NCBI GenBank assembly: GCA_038049695.1
Contig: CP142457.1
Span: forward strand, 22,148,501 to 22,212,500
Origin: Cinnamomum chago
Lineage: Eukaryota; Streptophyta; Magnoliopsida; Laurales; Lauraceae
DNA: 64,000 nt
Reading direction: 5' to 3'
Shown: in pieces, positions 23,902 to 38,154 of the stretch
Numbering within the stretch: position 1 is the stretch's first letter
How the letters are laid out: each line of letters begins with the position of its first letter
Notes under the pieces: model-generated
What the model was told of the DNA's origin: nothing
Database searches by the model: none
Seen by the model: only the letters and a program-made list of their open reading frames with translations
Position numbers and translations under genes: made by a program

Positions 23902-26900
23902 AACTTGATCCCGGATATTTCTAGATGTTGCCTTTATACACAGAGTCGCAAGAAACACAGTGTGGAGTCAACAATTTCCTAGAGCCGCAAAGATTCTGCT
24001 TTAGTACAAAAGTATCGTACGTCCCGCGCGAAGTTCGGGTTTTCTCCTTTACAACCAGAGAACTCCCCGAAAGTGTTTACCATACGCAAGGTTCGCCCGA
24101 AACCCGTTTTAAACCGAAAAGTAGCTCGAAATATCCTAAAAGGTGCATCTCAACCCAGAATACCTTCAAATGGATTTCGAGGCGTGAGACAAGAGAAGGA
24201 CACCCGAAACCCCTTCTATAGTAAAACGTGATTCTGGAATTTTCTAGAGGGAGTCTTTGGACCAAGAGTCGCATTAAAACACAGTGTAGAGTCAACCATA
24301 TTCTCGAGCCGCATAGATTGTGTTTTCATACTAAAGGACCGTACGACCCGCACGAAGTACGGGTTTTCGCCTTTACAAACACTGAACTCCCCGAATGTGT
24401 TTTCCTTACCCAAGATTCGCCCGAAACCCGTTTTAAACCGAAAAGTAGCTCGAAATATCTTAAAGAGCGCATCTCAACCCAGAATCCCATCAAATGGATT
24501 TGGAGCCGTAAGGAAAGACAGAGACACCCGAAACCCAATTTAGAGTAAAACGCAATCCCGAATTTTTCCAAAGGGAGTCTTTGGACCAAGAGTCGCATGA
24601 AACACAGTGTTCACTCAACAACTTTCTAGAGCCGCACAGATTATGTTTTCGTTCAAAAGTACCGTACGACCCTCGCATGAAGTTCCGGTTTTCGCCCTAG
24701 CAAACACTGAACTCCCCGAAAGTGATTTCCACACCCAAGATTCACCCGAAACCCGTAGTAAACCGAAGAGTAGCTCGGAATATCCTAAAAATCGCATCTC
24801 ATCCCAAAATCCCTTCATATGGATTTAGAGGCGTACGATAAGACAAGGACACCCGAAACCCTTTTTAGTTTAAAACTTGATCCCGGATATTTCTAGATGT
24901 TGCCTTTGTACACAGAGTCGCAAGAAACACAGTGTGGAGTTAACAATTTCCTAGAGCCGCAAAGATTCTGCTTTAGTACAAAAGTATCGTACGTCCCGCG
25001 CGAAGTTCGGGTTTTCTCCTTTACAACCAGAGAACTCCCCGAAAGTGTTTACCATACCCAAGGTTCGCCCGAAACCCGTTTTAAACCGAAAAGTAGCTCG
25101 AAATATCCTAAAAGGTGCATCTCAACCCAGAATACCTTTAAATGGATTTCGAGGCGTGAGACAAGAGAAGGACACCCGAAACCCCTTCTATAGTAAAACG
25201 TGATCCTGGAATTTTCTAGAGGAGTCTTTGGACCAAGAGTCGCATTAAAACACAGTGTAGAGTCAGCCATATTCTCGAGCCGTATAGATTGTGTTTTCGT
25301 ACTAAAGGACCGTACGACCCGCACGAAGTACGGGTTTTCGCCTTTACAAACACTGAACTCCCCGAATGTGTTTTCCTTACCCAAGATTCGCCCGAAACCC
25401 GTTTTAAACCGAAAAGTAGCTCGAAATATCTTAAAGAGCGCATCTCAACCCAGAATCCCTTCAAATGGATTTGGAGCCGTAAGGAAAGACAGAGACACCC
25501 GAAACCCCATTTAGAGTAAAACGCAATCCCGGATTTTTCCAAAGGGAGTCTTTGGACCAAGAGTCACATGAAACACAGTGTTGACTCAACAACTTTCTAG
25601 AGCCGCACAGATTATTTTTTCGTTCAAAAGTACCGTACGACCCTCGCATGAAGTTCCGGTTTTCGCCCTAGCAAACACTGAACTCCTCGAAAGTGATTTC
25701 CACACCCAAGATTCACCCGAAACCCGTAGTAAACCGAAGAGTAGCTCGGAATATCCTAAAAATCGCATCTCATCCCAAAATCCCTTAATATGGATTTGGA
25801 GGCGTACGATAAGACAAGGACACCCGAAACCCTTTTTATTTTAAAACTTGATCCCGGATATTTCTAGATGTTGCCCTTTTACACAGAGTCGCAAGAAACA
25901 CAGTGTGGAGTCAACAATTACCTAGAGCCGCAAAGATTCTGCTTTAGTACAAAAGTATCGTACGTTCCGCGCGAAGTTCGGGTTTTCTCCTTTACAACTA
26001 GAGAACTCCCCGAAAGTGTTTACCATTCCCAAGGTTCGCCCGAAACCCGTTTTAAACCGAAAAGTAGCTCGAAATATCATAAAAGGTGCATCTCAACACA
26101 GAATACCTTCAAATGGATTCCGAGGCGTGAGACAAGAGAAGGACACCCGAAACCCCTTCTATAGTAAAACGTGATCCTGGAATTTTCTAGAGGGAGTCTT
26201 TGGACCAAGAGTCGCATTAAAACACAGTGTAGAGTCAACCATATTCTCGAGCAGCATAGATTGTGTTTTCGTACTAAAGGACCGTACGACCCGCACGAAG
26301 TACGGGTTTTCGCCTTTACAAACACTGAACTCCCCGAATGTGTTTTCCTTACCCAAGATTCGCCCGAAACCCGTTTTAAACCGAAAAGTAGCTCGAAATA
26401 TCTTAAAGAGCGCATCTCAACCCAGAATCCCTTCAAATGGATTTGGAACCGTAAGGAAAGACAGAGACACCCGAAACCCAATTTAGAGTAAAACGCAATC
26501 CCGAATTTTTCCAAAGGGAGTCTTTGGACCAAGAGTCGCATGAAACACAGTGTTCACTCAACAACTTTCTAGAGCCGCACAGATTATGTTTTCGTTCAAA
26601 AGTACCGTACGACCCTCGCATGAAGTTCCGGTTTTCGCCCTAGCAAACACTGAACTCCCCGAAAGTGATTTCCACACCCAAGATTCACCCGAAACCCGTA
26701 GTAAACCGAAGAGTAGCTCGGAATATCCTAAAAATCGCATCTCATCCCAAAATCCCTTCATATGGATTTAGAGGCGTACGATAAGACAAGGACACCCGAA
26801 ACCCTTTTTAGTTTAAAACTTGATCCCGGATATTTCTAGATGTTGCCTTTGTACACAGAGTCGCAAGAAACACAGTGTGGAGTCAACAATTTCCTAGAGC

Positions 26901-27788
26901 CGCAAAGATTCTGCTTTAGTACAAAAGTATCGTACGTCCCGCGCGAAGTTCGGGTTTTCTCCTTTACAACCAGAGAACTCCCCGAAAGTGTTTACCATAC
27001 CCAAGGTTCGCCCGAAACCCGTTTTAAACCGAAAAGTAGCTCGAAATATCCTAAATGGTGTATCTCAACCCAGAATACCTTCAAATCGATATCGAGGCGT
27101 GAGACAAGAGAAGGACACCCGAAACCCCTTCTATAGTAAAACGTGATCCTGGAATTTTCTAGAGGGAGTCTTTGGACCAAGAGTCGCATTAAAACACAGT
27201 CTAGTGTCAGCCATATTCTCGAGCCGCATAGATTGTGTTTTCGTACTAAAGGACCGTACGACCCGCACGAAGTTCGGGTTTTCGCCTTTACAAACACTGA
27301 ACTCCCCGAATGTGTTTTCCTTACCCAAGATTCGCCCGAAACCCGTTTTAAACCGAAAAGTAGCTCGAAATATCTTAAAGAGCGCATCTCAACCCAGAAT
27401 CCCTACAAATGGATTTGGAGGCGTAAGGAAAGACAGAGACACCCGAAACCCCATTTAGAGTACAACGCAATCCCGGATTTTTCCAAAGGGAGTCTTTGGA
27501 CCAAGAGTCGCATGAAACACAATGTTGACTCAACAACTTTCTAGAGCCGCACAGATTATGTTTTCGTTCAAAAGTACCGTACGACCCTCGCATGAAGTTC
27601 CGGTTTTCGCCCTAGCAAACACTGAACTCCCCGAAAGTGATTTCCACACTCAAGATTCACCCGAAACCCGTAGTAAACCGAAGAGTAGCTCGGAATATCC
27701 TAAAAATCGCATCTCATCCCAAAATCCCTTAATATGGATGTAGAGGCGTACGATAAGACAAGGACACCCGAAACCCTTTTTATTTTAA
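23902..27788 (+). repeat. Run of four trimers
   Basis: Units start at 23902, 24874, 25845 and 26817. The unit at 24874 is 971 bp from the tctagaggagtc deletion near 25218, which recurs in the matching unit of every 5183 bp copy. The B before 25845 ends ggatttggaggcg, an A-like word replacing ggatttagaggcg. Confidence 0.94.
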
Positions 27789-28436
27789 AACTTGATCCCG
27801 GATATTTCTAGATGTTGCCTTTTTACACAGAGTCGCAAGAAACACAGTGTGGAGTCATCAATTTCCTAGAGCCGAAAAGATTATGCTTTAGTACATAAGT
27901 ATCGTACGTCCCGCGCGAAGTTCGGGTTTTCTCCTTTACGACCAGAGAACTCCCCGAAAGTGTTTACCATACCCAACGTTCGCCCGAAACCCGTTTTAAA
28001 CCGAAAAGTAGCTCGAAATATCTTAAAGAGCTCATCTCAAACCAGAATCCCTTCAAATGGATTTGGAGCCGTAAGGAAAGACAGAGACACCCGAAACCCC
28101 ATTTAGAGTAAAACGCAATCCCGGATTTTTCCAAAAGGAGTCTTTGGACCAAGAGTCGCATGAAACACAGTGTTGACTCAACAACTTTCTAGAGTCGCAT
28201 AGATTATATTTTCGTTCAAAAGTACCGTACGACCCTCGCATGAAGTTCCGGTTTTCGCCCTAGCAAACACTGAACTCCCCGAAAGTGATTTCCACACTCA
28301 AGATTCACCCGAAACCCGTAGTAAACCGAAGAGTAGCTCGGAATATCCTAAAAATCGCGTCTCATCCCAAAATTCCTTAATATGGATTTAGAGGCGTACG
28401 ATAAGACAAGGACACCCGAAACCCTTTTTAGTTTAA
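27789..28436 (+). repeat. Dimer unit 4 (first of a pair)
   Basis: The hybrid is 27789-28111 and B is 28112-28436. The hybrid carries gagtcatcaatttcc, acataagtatcg and catctcaaacc, and B carries ccaaaaggagtc and gagtcgcatagattatatt. These tags define the first member of each dimer pair. The private change cgcgtctcatcc lies near the end of B. Confidence 0.92.
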
Positions 28437-29084
28437 AACTTGATCCCGGATATTTCTAGATGTTGCCTTTTTACAAAGAGTCGCAAGAAACACAGTGTGG
28501 AGTCAACAATTTCCTAGAGCCGAAAAGATTATGCTTTAGTACAAAAGTATCGTACCTCCCGCGCGAAGTTCGGGTTTTCTCCTTTACGACCAGAGAACTC
28601 CCCGAAAGTGTTTACCATACCCAACGTTCGCCCGAAACCCGTTTTAAACCGAAAAGTAGCTCGAAATATCTTAAAGAGCTCATCTCAACCCAGAATCCCT
28701 TCAAATGGATTTGGAGCCGTAAGGAAAGACAGAGACACCCGAAACCCCATTTAGAGTAAAACCCAATCCCGGATTTTTCCAAAGGGAGTCTTTGGACCAA
28801 GAGTCGCATGAAACACAGTGTTGAGTCAACAACTTTCTAGAGCCGCACAGATTATGCTTTCGTTCAAAAGTACCGTAATACTCTCGCACGAACTTCCGGT
28901 TTTCGCCCTAGCAAACACAGAACTCCCCGAAAGTGATTTCCACACTCAAGATTCACCCGAAACCCGTAGTAAACCGAAGAGTAGCTCGGAATATCCTAAA
29001 AATCGCATCTCATCCCAAAATTCCTTAATATGGATTTAGAGGCGTACGATAAGACAAGGACACCCGAAACCCTTTTTAGTTTAA
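28437..29084 (+). repeat. Dimer unit 5 (second of a pair)
   Basis: The hybrid is 28437-28759 and B is 28760-29084. It has cgtacctcccgcg in the hybrid, and in B aaaacccaatccc, a gttgagtcaac start and gcacgaacttcc. The change aatactctcgc is private to this copy. Confidence 0.92.
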
Positions 29085-32000
29085 AACTTGATCCCGGATA
29101 TTTCTAGATGTTGCCTTTATACACAGAGTCGCAAGAAACACAGTGTGGAGTCAACAATTTCCTAGAGCCGCAAAGATTCTGCTTTAGTACAAAAGTATCG
29201 TACGTCCCGCGCGAAGTTCGGGTTTTCTCCTTTACAACCAGAGAACTCCCCGAAAGTGTTTACCATACCCAAGGTTCGCCCGAAACCCGTTTTAAACCGA
29301 AAAGTAGCTCGAAATATCCTAAAAGGTGCATCTCAACCCAGAATACCTTCAAATGGATTTCGAGGCGTGAGACAAGAGAAGGACACCCGAAACCCCTTCT
29401 ATAGTAAAACGTGATTCTGGAATTTTCTAGAGGGAGTCTTTGGACCAAGAGTCGCATTAAAACACAGTGTAGAGTCAACCATATTCTCGAGCCGCATAGA
29501 TTGTGTTTTCATACTAAAGGACCGTACGACCCGCACGAAGTACGGGTTTTCGCCTTTACAAACACTGAACTCCCCGAATGTGTTTTCCTTACCCAAGATT
29601 CGCCCGAAACCCGTTTTAAACCGAAAAGTAGCTCGAAATATCTTAAAGAGCGCATCTCAACCCAGAATCCCATCAAATGGATTTGGAGCCGTAAGGAAAG
29701 ACAGAGACACCCGAAACCCCATTTAGAGTAAAACGCAATCCCGGATTTTTCCAAAGGGAGTCTTTGGACCAAGAGTCGCATGAAACACAGTGTTGACTCA
29801 ACAACTTTCTAGAGCCGCACAGATTATGTTTTCGTTCAAAAGTACCGTACGACCCTCGCATGAAGTTCCGGTTTTCGCCCTAGCAAACACTGAACTCCTC
29901 GAAAGTGATTTCCACACCCAAGATTCACCCGAAACCCGTAGTAAACCGAAGAGTAGCTCGGAATATCCTAAAAATCGCATCTCATCCCAAAATCCCAAAA
30001 TATGGATTTAGAGACGTACGATAAGACAAGGACACCCGAAAACCTTTTTAGTTTAAAACTTGATCCCGGATATTTCTAGATGTTGCCTTTGTACACAGAG
30101 TCGCAAGAAACACAGTGTGGAGTTAACAATTTCCTAGAGCCGCAAAGATTCTGCTTTAGTACAAAAGTATCGTACGTCCCGCGCGAAGTTCGGGTTTTCT
30201 CCTTTACAACCAGAGAACTCCCCGAAAGTGTTTACCATACCCAAGGTTCGCCCGAAACCCGTTTTAAACCGAAAAGTAGCTCGAAATATCCTAAAAGGTG
30301 CATCTCAACCCAGAATACCTTTAAATGGATTTCGAGGCGTGAGACAAGAGAAGGACACCCGAAACCCCTTCTATAGTAAAACGTGATCCTGGAATTTTCT
30401 AGAGGAGTCTTTGGACCAAGAGTCGCATTAAAACACAGTGTAGAGTCAGCCATATTCTCGAGCCGTATAGATTGTGTTTTCGTACTAAAGGACCGTACGA
30501 CCCGCACGAAGTACGGGTTTTCGCCTTTACAAACACTGAACTCCCCGAATGTGTTTTCCTTACCCAAGATTCGCCCGAAACCCGTTTTAAACCGAAAAGT
30601 AGCTCGAAATATCTTAAAGAGCGCATCTCAACCCAGAATCCCTTCAAATGGATTTGGAGCCGTAAGGAAAGACAGAGACACCCGAAACCCCATTTAGAGT
30701 AAAACGCAATCCCGGATTTTTCCAAAGGGAGTCTTTGGACCAAGAGTCACATGAAACACAGTGTTGACTCAACAACTTTCTAGAGCCGCACAGATTATTT
30801 TTTCGTTCAAAAGTACCGTACGACCCTCGCATGAAGTTCCGGTTTTCGCCCTAGCAAACACTGAACTCCTCGAAAGTGATTTCCACACCCAAGATTCACC
30901 CGAAACCCGTAGTAAACCGAAGAGTAGCTCGGAATATCCTAAAAATCGCATCTCATCCCAAAATCCCTTAATATGGATTTGGAGGCGTACGATAAGAAAA
31001 GGACACCCGAAACCCTTTTTATTTTAAAACTTGATCCCGGATATTTCTAGATGTTGCCCTTTTACACAGAGTCGCAAGAAACACAGTGTGGAGTCAACAA
31101 TTACCTAGAGCCGCAAAGATTCTGCTTTAGTACAAAAGTATCGTACGTTCCGCGCGAAGTTCGGGTTTTCTCCTTTACAACTAGAGAACTCCCCGAAAGT
31201 GTTTACCATTCCCAAGGTTCGCCCGAAACCCGTTTTAAACCGAAAAGTAGCTCGAAATATCATAAAAGGTGCATCTCAACACAGAATACCTTCAAATGGA
31301 TTCCGAGGCGTGAGACAAGAGAAGGACACCCGAAACCCCTTCTATAGTAAAACGTGATCCTGGAATTTTCTAGAGGGAGTCTTTGGACCAAGAGTCGCAT
31401 TAAAACACAGTGTAGAGTCAACCATATTCTCGAGCAGCATAGATTGTGTTTTCGTACTAAAGGACCGTACGACCCGCACGAAGTACGGGTTTTCGCCTTT
31501 ACAAACACTGAACTCCCCGAATGTGTTTTCCTTACCCAAGATTCGCCCGAAACCCGTTTTAAACCGAAAAGTAGCTCGAAATATCTTAAAGAGCGCATCT
31601 CAACCCAGAATCCCTTCAAATGGATTTGGAACCGTAAGGAAAGACAGAGACACCCGAAACCCAATTTAGAGTAAAACGCAATCCCGAATTTTTCCAAAGG
31701 GAGTCTTTGGACCAAGAGTCGCATGAAACACAGTGTTCACTCAACAACTTTCTAGAGCCGCACAGATTATGTTTTCGTTCAAAAGTACCGTACGACCCTC
31801 GCATGAAGTTCCGGTTTTCGCCCTAGCAAACACTGAACTCCCCGAAAGTGATTTCCACACCCAAGATTCACCCGAAACCCGTAGTAAACCGAAGAGTAGC
31901 TCGGAATATCCTAAAAATCGCATCTCATCCCAAAATCCCTTCATATGGATTTAGAGGCGTACGATAAGACAAGGACACCCGAAACCCTTTTTAGTTTAAA

Positions 32001-32971
32001 ACTTGATCCCGGATATTTCTAGATGTTGCCTTTGTACACAGAGTCGCAAGAAACACAGTGTGGAGTCAACAATTTCCTAGAGCCGCAAAGATTCTGCTTT
32101 AGTACAAAAGTATCGTACGTCCCGCGCGAAGTTCGGGTTTTCTCCTTTACAACCAGAGAACTCCCCGAAAGTGTTTACCATACCCAAGGTTCGCCCGAAA
32201 CCCGTTTTAAACCGAAAAGTAGCTCGAAATATCCTAAATGGTGTATCTCAACCCAGAATACCTTCAAATCGATATCGAGGCGTGAGACAAGAGAAGGACA
32301 CCCGAAACCCCTTCTATAGTAAAACGTGATCCTGGAATTTTCTAGAGGGAGTCTTTGGACCAAGAGTCGCATTAAAACACAGTCTAGTGTCAGCCATATT
32401 CTCGAGCCGCATAGATTGTGTTTTCGTACTAAAGGACCGTACGACCCGCACGAAGTTCGGGTTTTCGCCTTTACAAACACTGAACTCCCCGAATGTGTTT
32501 TCCTTACCCAAGATTCGCCCGAAACCCGTTTTAAACCGAAAAGTAGCTCGAAATATCTTAAAGAGCGCATCTCAACCCAGAATCCCTACAAATGGATTTG
32601 GAGGCGTAAGGAAAGACAGAGACACCCGAAACCCCATTTAGAGTACAACGCAATCCCGGATTTTTCCAAAGGGAGTCTTTGGACCAAGAGTCGCATGAAA
32701 CACAATGTTGACTCAACAACTTTCTAGAGCCGCACAGATTATGTTTTCGTTCAAAAGTACCGTACGACCCTCGCATGAAGTTCCGGTTTTCGCCCTAGCA
32801 AACACTGAACTCCCCGAAAGTGATTTCCACACTCAAGATTCACCCGAAACCCGTAGTAAACCGAAGAGTAGCTCGGAATATCCTAAAAATCGCATCTCAT
32901 CCCAAAATCCCTTAATATGGATGTAGAGGCGTACGATAAGACAAGGACACCCGAAACCCTTTTTATTTTAA
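29085..32971 (+). repeat. Run of four trimers
   Basis: Units start at 29085, 30057, 31028 and 32000. The B at 30,7xx again has attattttttcg and the A-like ggatttggaggcg end; the private change gataagaaaagg lies in it. The C at 31028 has cgtacgttccgcg, shared with the matching C at 25845 but not with those at 36211 and 41394. Confidence 0.94.
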
Positions 32972-33619
32972 AACTTGATCCCGGATATTTCTAGATGTTG
33001 CCTTTTTACACAGAGTCGCAAGAAACACAGTGTGGAGTCATCAATTTCCTAGAGCCGAAAAGATTATGCTTTAGTACATAAGTATCGTACGTCCCGCGCG
33101 AAGTTCGGGTTTTCTCCTTTACGACCAGAGAACTCCCCGAAAGTGTTTACCATACCCAACGTTCGCCCGAAACCCGTTTTAAACCGAAAAGTAGCTCGAA
33201 ATATCTTAAAGAGCTCATCTCAAACCAGAATCCCTTCAAATGGATTTGGAGCCGTAAGGAAAGACAGAGACACCCGAAACCCCATTTAGAGTAAAACGCA
33301 ATCCCGGATTTTTCCAAAAGGAGTCTTTGGACCAAGAGTCGCATGAAACACAGTGTTGACTCAACAACTTTCTAGAGTCGCATAGATTATATTTTCGTTC
33401 AAAAGTACCGTACGACCCTCGCATGAAGTTCCGGTTTTCGCCCTAGCAAACACTGAACTCCCCGAAAGTGATTTCCACACTCAAGATTCACCCGAAACCC
33501 GTAGTAAACCGAAGAGTAGCTCGGAATATCCTAAAAATCGCATCTCATCCCAAAATTCCTTAATATGGATTTAGAGGCGTACGATAAGACAAGGACACCC
33601 GAAACCCTTTTTAGTTTAA
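32972..33619 (+). repeat. Dimer unit 6 (first of a pair)
   Basis: The hybrid is 32972-33294 and B is 33295-33619. It carries the full set of first-member tags (gagtcatcaa, acataag, catctcaaacc, ccaaaaggag) and regular cgcatctcatcc at the end of B. Confidence 0.92.
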
Positions 33620-34267
33620 AACTTGATCCCGGATATTTCTAGATGTTGCCTTTTTACAAAGAGTCGCAAGAAACACAGTGTGGAGTCAACAATTTCCTAG
33701 AGCCGAAAAGATTATGCTTTAGTACAAAAGTATCGTACCTCCCGCGCGAAGTTCGGGTTTTCTCCTTTACGACCAGAGAACTCCCCGAAAGTGTTTACCA
33801 TACCCAACGTTCGCCCGACACCCGTTTTAAACCGAAAAGTAGCTCGAAATATCTTAAAGAGCTCATCTCAACCCAGAATCCCTTCAAATGGATTTGGAGC
33901 CGTAAGGAAAGACAGAGACACCCGAAACCCCATTTAGAGTAAAACCCAATCCCGGATTTTTCCAAAGGGAGTCTTTGGACCAAGAGTCGCATGAAACACA
34001 GTGTTGAGTCAACAACTTTCTAGAGCCGCACAGATTATGCTTTCGTTCAAAAGTACCGTAATACCCTCGCACGAACTTCCGGTTTTCGCCCTAGCAAACA
34101 CAGAACTCCCCGAAAGTGATTTCCACACTCAAGATTCACCCGAAACCCGTAGTAAACCGAAGAGTAGCTCGGAATATCCTAAAAATCGCATCTCATCCCA
34201 AAATTCCTTAATATGGATTTAGAGGCGTACGATAAGACAAGGACACCCGAAACCCTTTTTAGTTTAA
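33620..34267 (+). repeat. Dimer unit 7 (second of a pair)
   Basis: The hybrid is 33620-33942 and B is 33943-34267. It shares cgtacctcccgcg with the dimer at 28437 and has the private change cgcccgacaccc in the otherwise constant 44 bp stretch. Confidence 0.92.
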
Positions 34268-37200
34268 AACTTGATCCCGGATATTTCTAGATGTTGCCTT
34301 TATACACAGAGTCGCAAGAAACACAGTGTGGAGTCAACAATTTCCTAGAGCCGCAAAGATTCTGCTTTAGTACAAAAGTATCGTACGTCCCGCGCGAAGT
34401 TCGGGTTTTCTCCTTTACAACCAGAGAACTCCCCGAAAGTGTTTACCATACGCAAGGTTCGCCCGAAACCCGTTTTAAACCGAAAAGTAGCTCGAAATAT
34501 CCTAAAAGGTGCATCTCAACCCAGAATACCTTCAAATGGATTTCGAGGCGTGAGACAAGAGAAGGACACCCGAAACCCCTTCTATAGTAAAACGTGATTC
34601 TGGAATTTTCTAGAGGGAGTCTTTGGACCAAGAGTCGCATTAAAACACAGTGTAGAGTCAACCATATTCTCGAGCCGCATAGATTGTGTTTTCATACTAA
34701 AGGACCGTACGACCCGCACGAAGTACGGGTTTTCGCCTTTACAAACACTGAACTCCCCGAATGTGTTTTCCTTACCCAAGATTCGCCCGAAACCCGTTTT
34801 AAACCGAAAAGTAGCTCGAAATATCTTAAAGAGCGCATCTCAACCCAGAATCCCATCAAATGGATTTGGAGCCGTAAGGAAAGACAGAGACACCCGAAAC
34901 CCCATTTAGAGTAAAACGCAATCCCGGATTTTTCCAAAGGGAGTCTTTGGACCAAGAGTCGCATGAAACACAGTGTTGACTCAACAACTTTCTAGAGCCG
35001 CACAGATTATTTTTTCGTTCAAAAGTACCGTACGACCCTCGCATGAAGTTCCGGTTTTCGCCCTAGCAAACACTGAACTCCTCGAAAGTGATTTCCACAC
35101 CCAAGATTCACCCGAAACCCGTAGTAAACCGAAGAGTAGCTCGGAATATCCTAAAAATCGCATCTCATCCCAAAATCCCAAAATATGGATTTAGAGACGT
35201 ACGATAAGACAAGGACACCCGAAAACCTTTTTAGTTTAAAACTTGATCCCGGATATTTCTAGATGTTGCCTTTGTACACAGAGTCGCAAGAAACACAGTG
35301 TGGAGTTAACAATTTCCTAGAGCCGCAAAGATTCTGCTTTAGTACAAAAGTATCGTACGTCCCGCGCGAAGTTCGGGTTTTCTCCTTTACAACCAGAGAA
35401 CTCCCCGAAAGTGTTTACCATACCCAAGGTTCGCCCGAAACCCGTTTTAAACCGAAAAGTAGCTCGAAATATCCTAAAAGGTGCATCTCAACCCAGAATA
35501 CCTTTAAATGGATTTCGAGGCGTGAGACAAGAGAAGGACACCCGAAACCCCTTCTATAGTAAAACGTGATCCTGGAATTTTCTAGAGGAGTCTTTGGACC
35601 AAGAGTCGCATTAAAACACAGTGTAGAGTCAGCCATATTCTCGAGCCGTATAGATTGTGTTTTCGTACTAAAGGACCGTACGACCCGCACGAAGTACGGG
35701 TTTTCGCCTTTACAAACACTGAACTCCCCGAATGTGTTTTCCTTACCCAAGATTCGCCCGAAACCCGTTTTAAACCGAAAAGTAGCTCGAAATATCTTAA
35801 AGAGCGCATCTCAACCCAGAATCCCTTCAAATGGATTTGGAGCCGTAAGGAAAGACAGAGACACCCGAAACCCCATTTAGAGTAAAACGCAATCCCGGAT
35901 TTTTCCAAAGGGAGTCTTTGGACCAAGAGTCACATGAAACACAGTGTTGACTCAACAACTTTCTAGAGCCGCACAGATTATTTTTTCGTTCAAAAGTACC
36001 GTACGACCCTCGCATGAAGTTCCGGTTTTCGCCCTAGCAAACACTGAACTCCTCGAAAGTGATTTCCACACCCAAGATTCACCCGAAACCCGTAGTAAAC
36101 CGAAGAGTAGCTCGGAATATCCTAAAAATCGCATCTCATCCCAAAATCCCTTAATATGGATTTGGAGGCGTACGATAAGACAAGGACACCCGAAACCCTT
36201 TTTATTTTAAAACTTGATCCCGGATATTTCTAGATGTTGCCCTTTTACACAGAGTCGCAAGAAACACAGTGTGGAGTCAACAATTACCTAGAGCCGCAAA
36301 GATTCTGCTTTAGTACAAAAGTATCGTACGTCCCGCGCGAAGTTCGGGTTTTCTCCTTTACAACTAGAGAACTCCCCGAAAGTGTTTACCATTCCCAAGG
36401 TTCGCCCGAAACCCGTTTTAAACCGAAAAGTAGCTCGAAATATCATAAAAGGTGCATCTCAACACAGAATACCTTCAAATGGATTCCGAGGCGTGAGACA
36501 AGAGAAGGACACCCGAAACCCCTTCTATAGTAAAACGTGATCCTGGAATTTTCTAGAGGGAGTCTTTGGACCAAGAGTCGCATTAAAACACAGTGTAGAG
36601 TCAACCATATTCTCGAGCAGCATAGATTGTGTTTTCGTACTAAAGGACCGTACGACCCGCACGAAGTACGGGTTTTCGCCTTTACAAACACTGAACTCCC
36701 CGAATGTGTTTTCCTTACCCAAGATTCGCCCGAAACCCGTTTTAAACCGAAAAGTAGCTCGAAATATCTTAAAGAGCGCATCTCAACCCAGAATCCCTTC
36801 AAATGGATTTGGAACCGTAAGGAAAGACAGAGACACCCGAAACCCAATTTAGAGTAAAACGCAATCCCGAATTTTTCCAAAGGGAGTCTTTGGACCAAGA
36901 GTCGCATGAAACACAGTGTTCACTCAACAACTTTCTAGAGCCGCACAGATTATGTTTTCGTTCAAAAGTACCGTACGACCCTCGCATGAAGTTCCGGTTT
37001 TCGCCCTAGCAAACACTGAACTCCCCGAAAGTGATTTCCACACCCAAGATTCACCCGAAACCCGTAGTAAACCGAAGAGTAGCTCGGAATATCCTAAAAA
37101 TCGCATCTCATCCCAAAATCCCTTCATATGGATTTAGAGGCGTACGATAAGACAAGGACACCCGAAACCCTTTTTAGTTTAAAACTTGATCCCGGATATT

Positions 37201-38154
37201 TCTAGATGTTGCCTTTGTACACAGAGTCGCAAGAAACACAGTGTGGAGTCAACAATTTCCTAGAGCCGCAAAGATTCTGCTTTAGTACAAAAGTATCGTA
37301 CGTCCCGCGCGAAGTTCGGGTTTTCTCCTTTACAACCAGAGAACTCCCCGAAAGTGTTTACCATACCCAAGGTTCGCCCGAAACCCGTTTTAAACCGAAA
37401 AGTAGCTCGAAATATCCTAAATGGTGTATCTCAACCCAGAATACCTTCAAATCGATATCGAGGCGTGAGACAAGAGAAGGACACCCGAAACCCCTTCTAT
37501 AGTAAAACGTGATCCTGGAATTTTCTAGAGGGAGTCTTTGGACCAAGAGTCGCATTAAAACACAGTCTAGTGTCAGCCATATTCTCGAGCCGCATAGATT
37601 GTGTTTTCGTACTAAAGGACCGTACGACCCGCACGAAGTTCGGGTTTTCGCCTTTACAAACACTGAACTCCCCGAATGTGTTTTCCTTACCCAAGATTCG
37701 CCCGAAACCCGTTTTAAACCGAAAAGTAGCTCGAAATATCTTAAAGAGCGCATCTCAACCCAGAATCCCTACAAATGGATTTGGAGGCGTAAGGAAAGAC
37801 AGAGACACCCGAAACCCCATTTAGAGTACAACGCAATCCCGGATTTTTCCAAAGGGAGTCTTTGGACCAAGAGTCGCATGAAACACAATGTTGACTCAAC
37901 AACTTTCTAGAGCCGCACAGATTATGTTTTCGTTCAAAAGTACCGTACGACCCTCGCATGAAGTTCCGGTTTTCGCCCTAGCAAACACTGAACTCCCCGA
38001 AAGTGATTTCCACACTCAAGATTCACCCGAAACCCGTAGTAAACCGAAGAGTAGCTCGGAATATCCTAAAAATCGCATCTCATCCCAAAATCCCTTAATA
38101 TGGATGTAGAGGCGTACGATAAGACAAGGACACCCGAAACCCTTTTTATTTTAA
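34268..38154 (+). repeat. Run of four trimers
   Basis: Units start at 34268, 35240, 36211 and 37183. The first shares catacgcaagg with the trimer at 23902, two super-repeat periods away. The A at about 36,6xx has ctcgagcagc instead of ctcgagccgc, shared with the A copies near 26,25x and 31,43x but not with the one near 41,8xx. Confidence 0.94.

Larger units (their letters stand above)
24874..30056 (+). repeat. 5183 bp super-repeat, copy 1
   Basis: Sixteen monomers: trimers from 24874, 25845 and 26817, dimers from 27789 and 28437, then the trimer from 29085. The same order and the same 971 bp member repeat from 30057, 35240 and 40423. Similarity at this offset begins before the chosen border, near 22.95 kb, but the B at about 24.55-24.87 kb is of the ttcactcaac subtype instead of the expected one. 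The first three trimers are the nine-monomer cassette. Confidence 0.92.
30057..35239 (+). repeat. 5183 bp super-repeat, copy 2
   Basis: It has exactly the same order and length as copy 1. Differences seen are few and scattered single bases, for example cgcccgacacccg near 33820 and the attattttttcg form in the B near 35.0 kb, where copies 1 and 3 have attatgttttcg at the matching place. It carries catacgcaagg near 34449, which is discussed in the findings. Confidence 0.93.
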
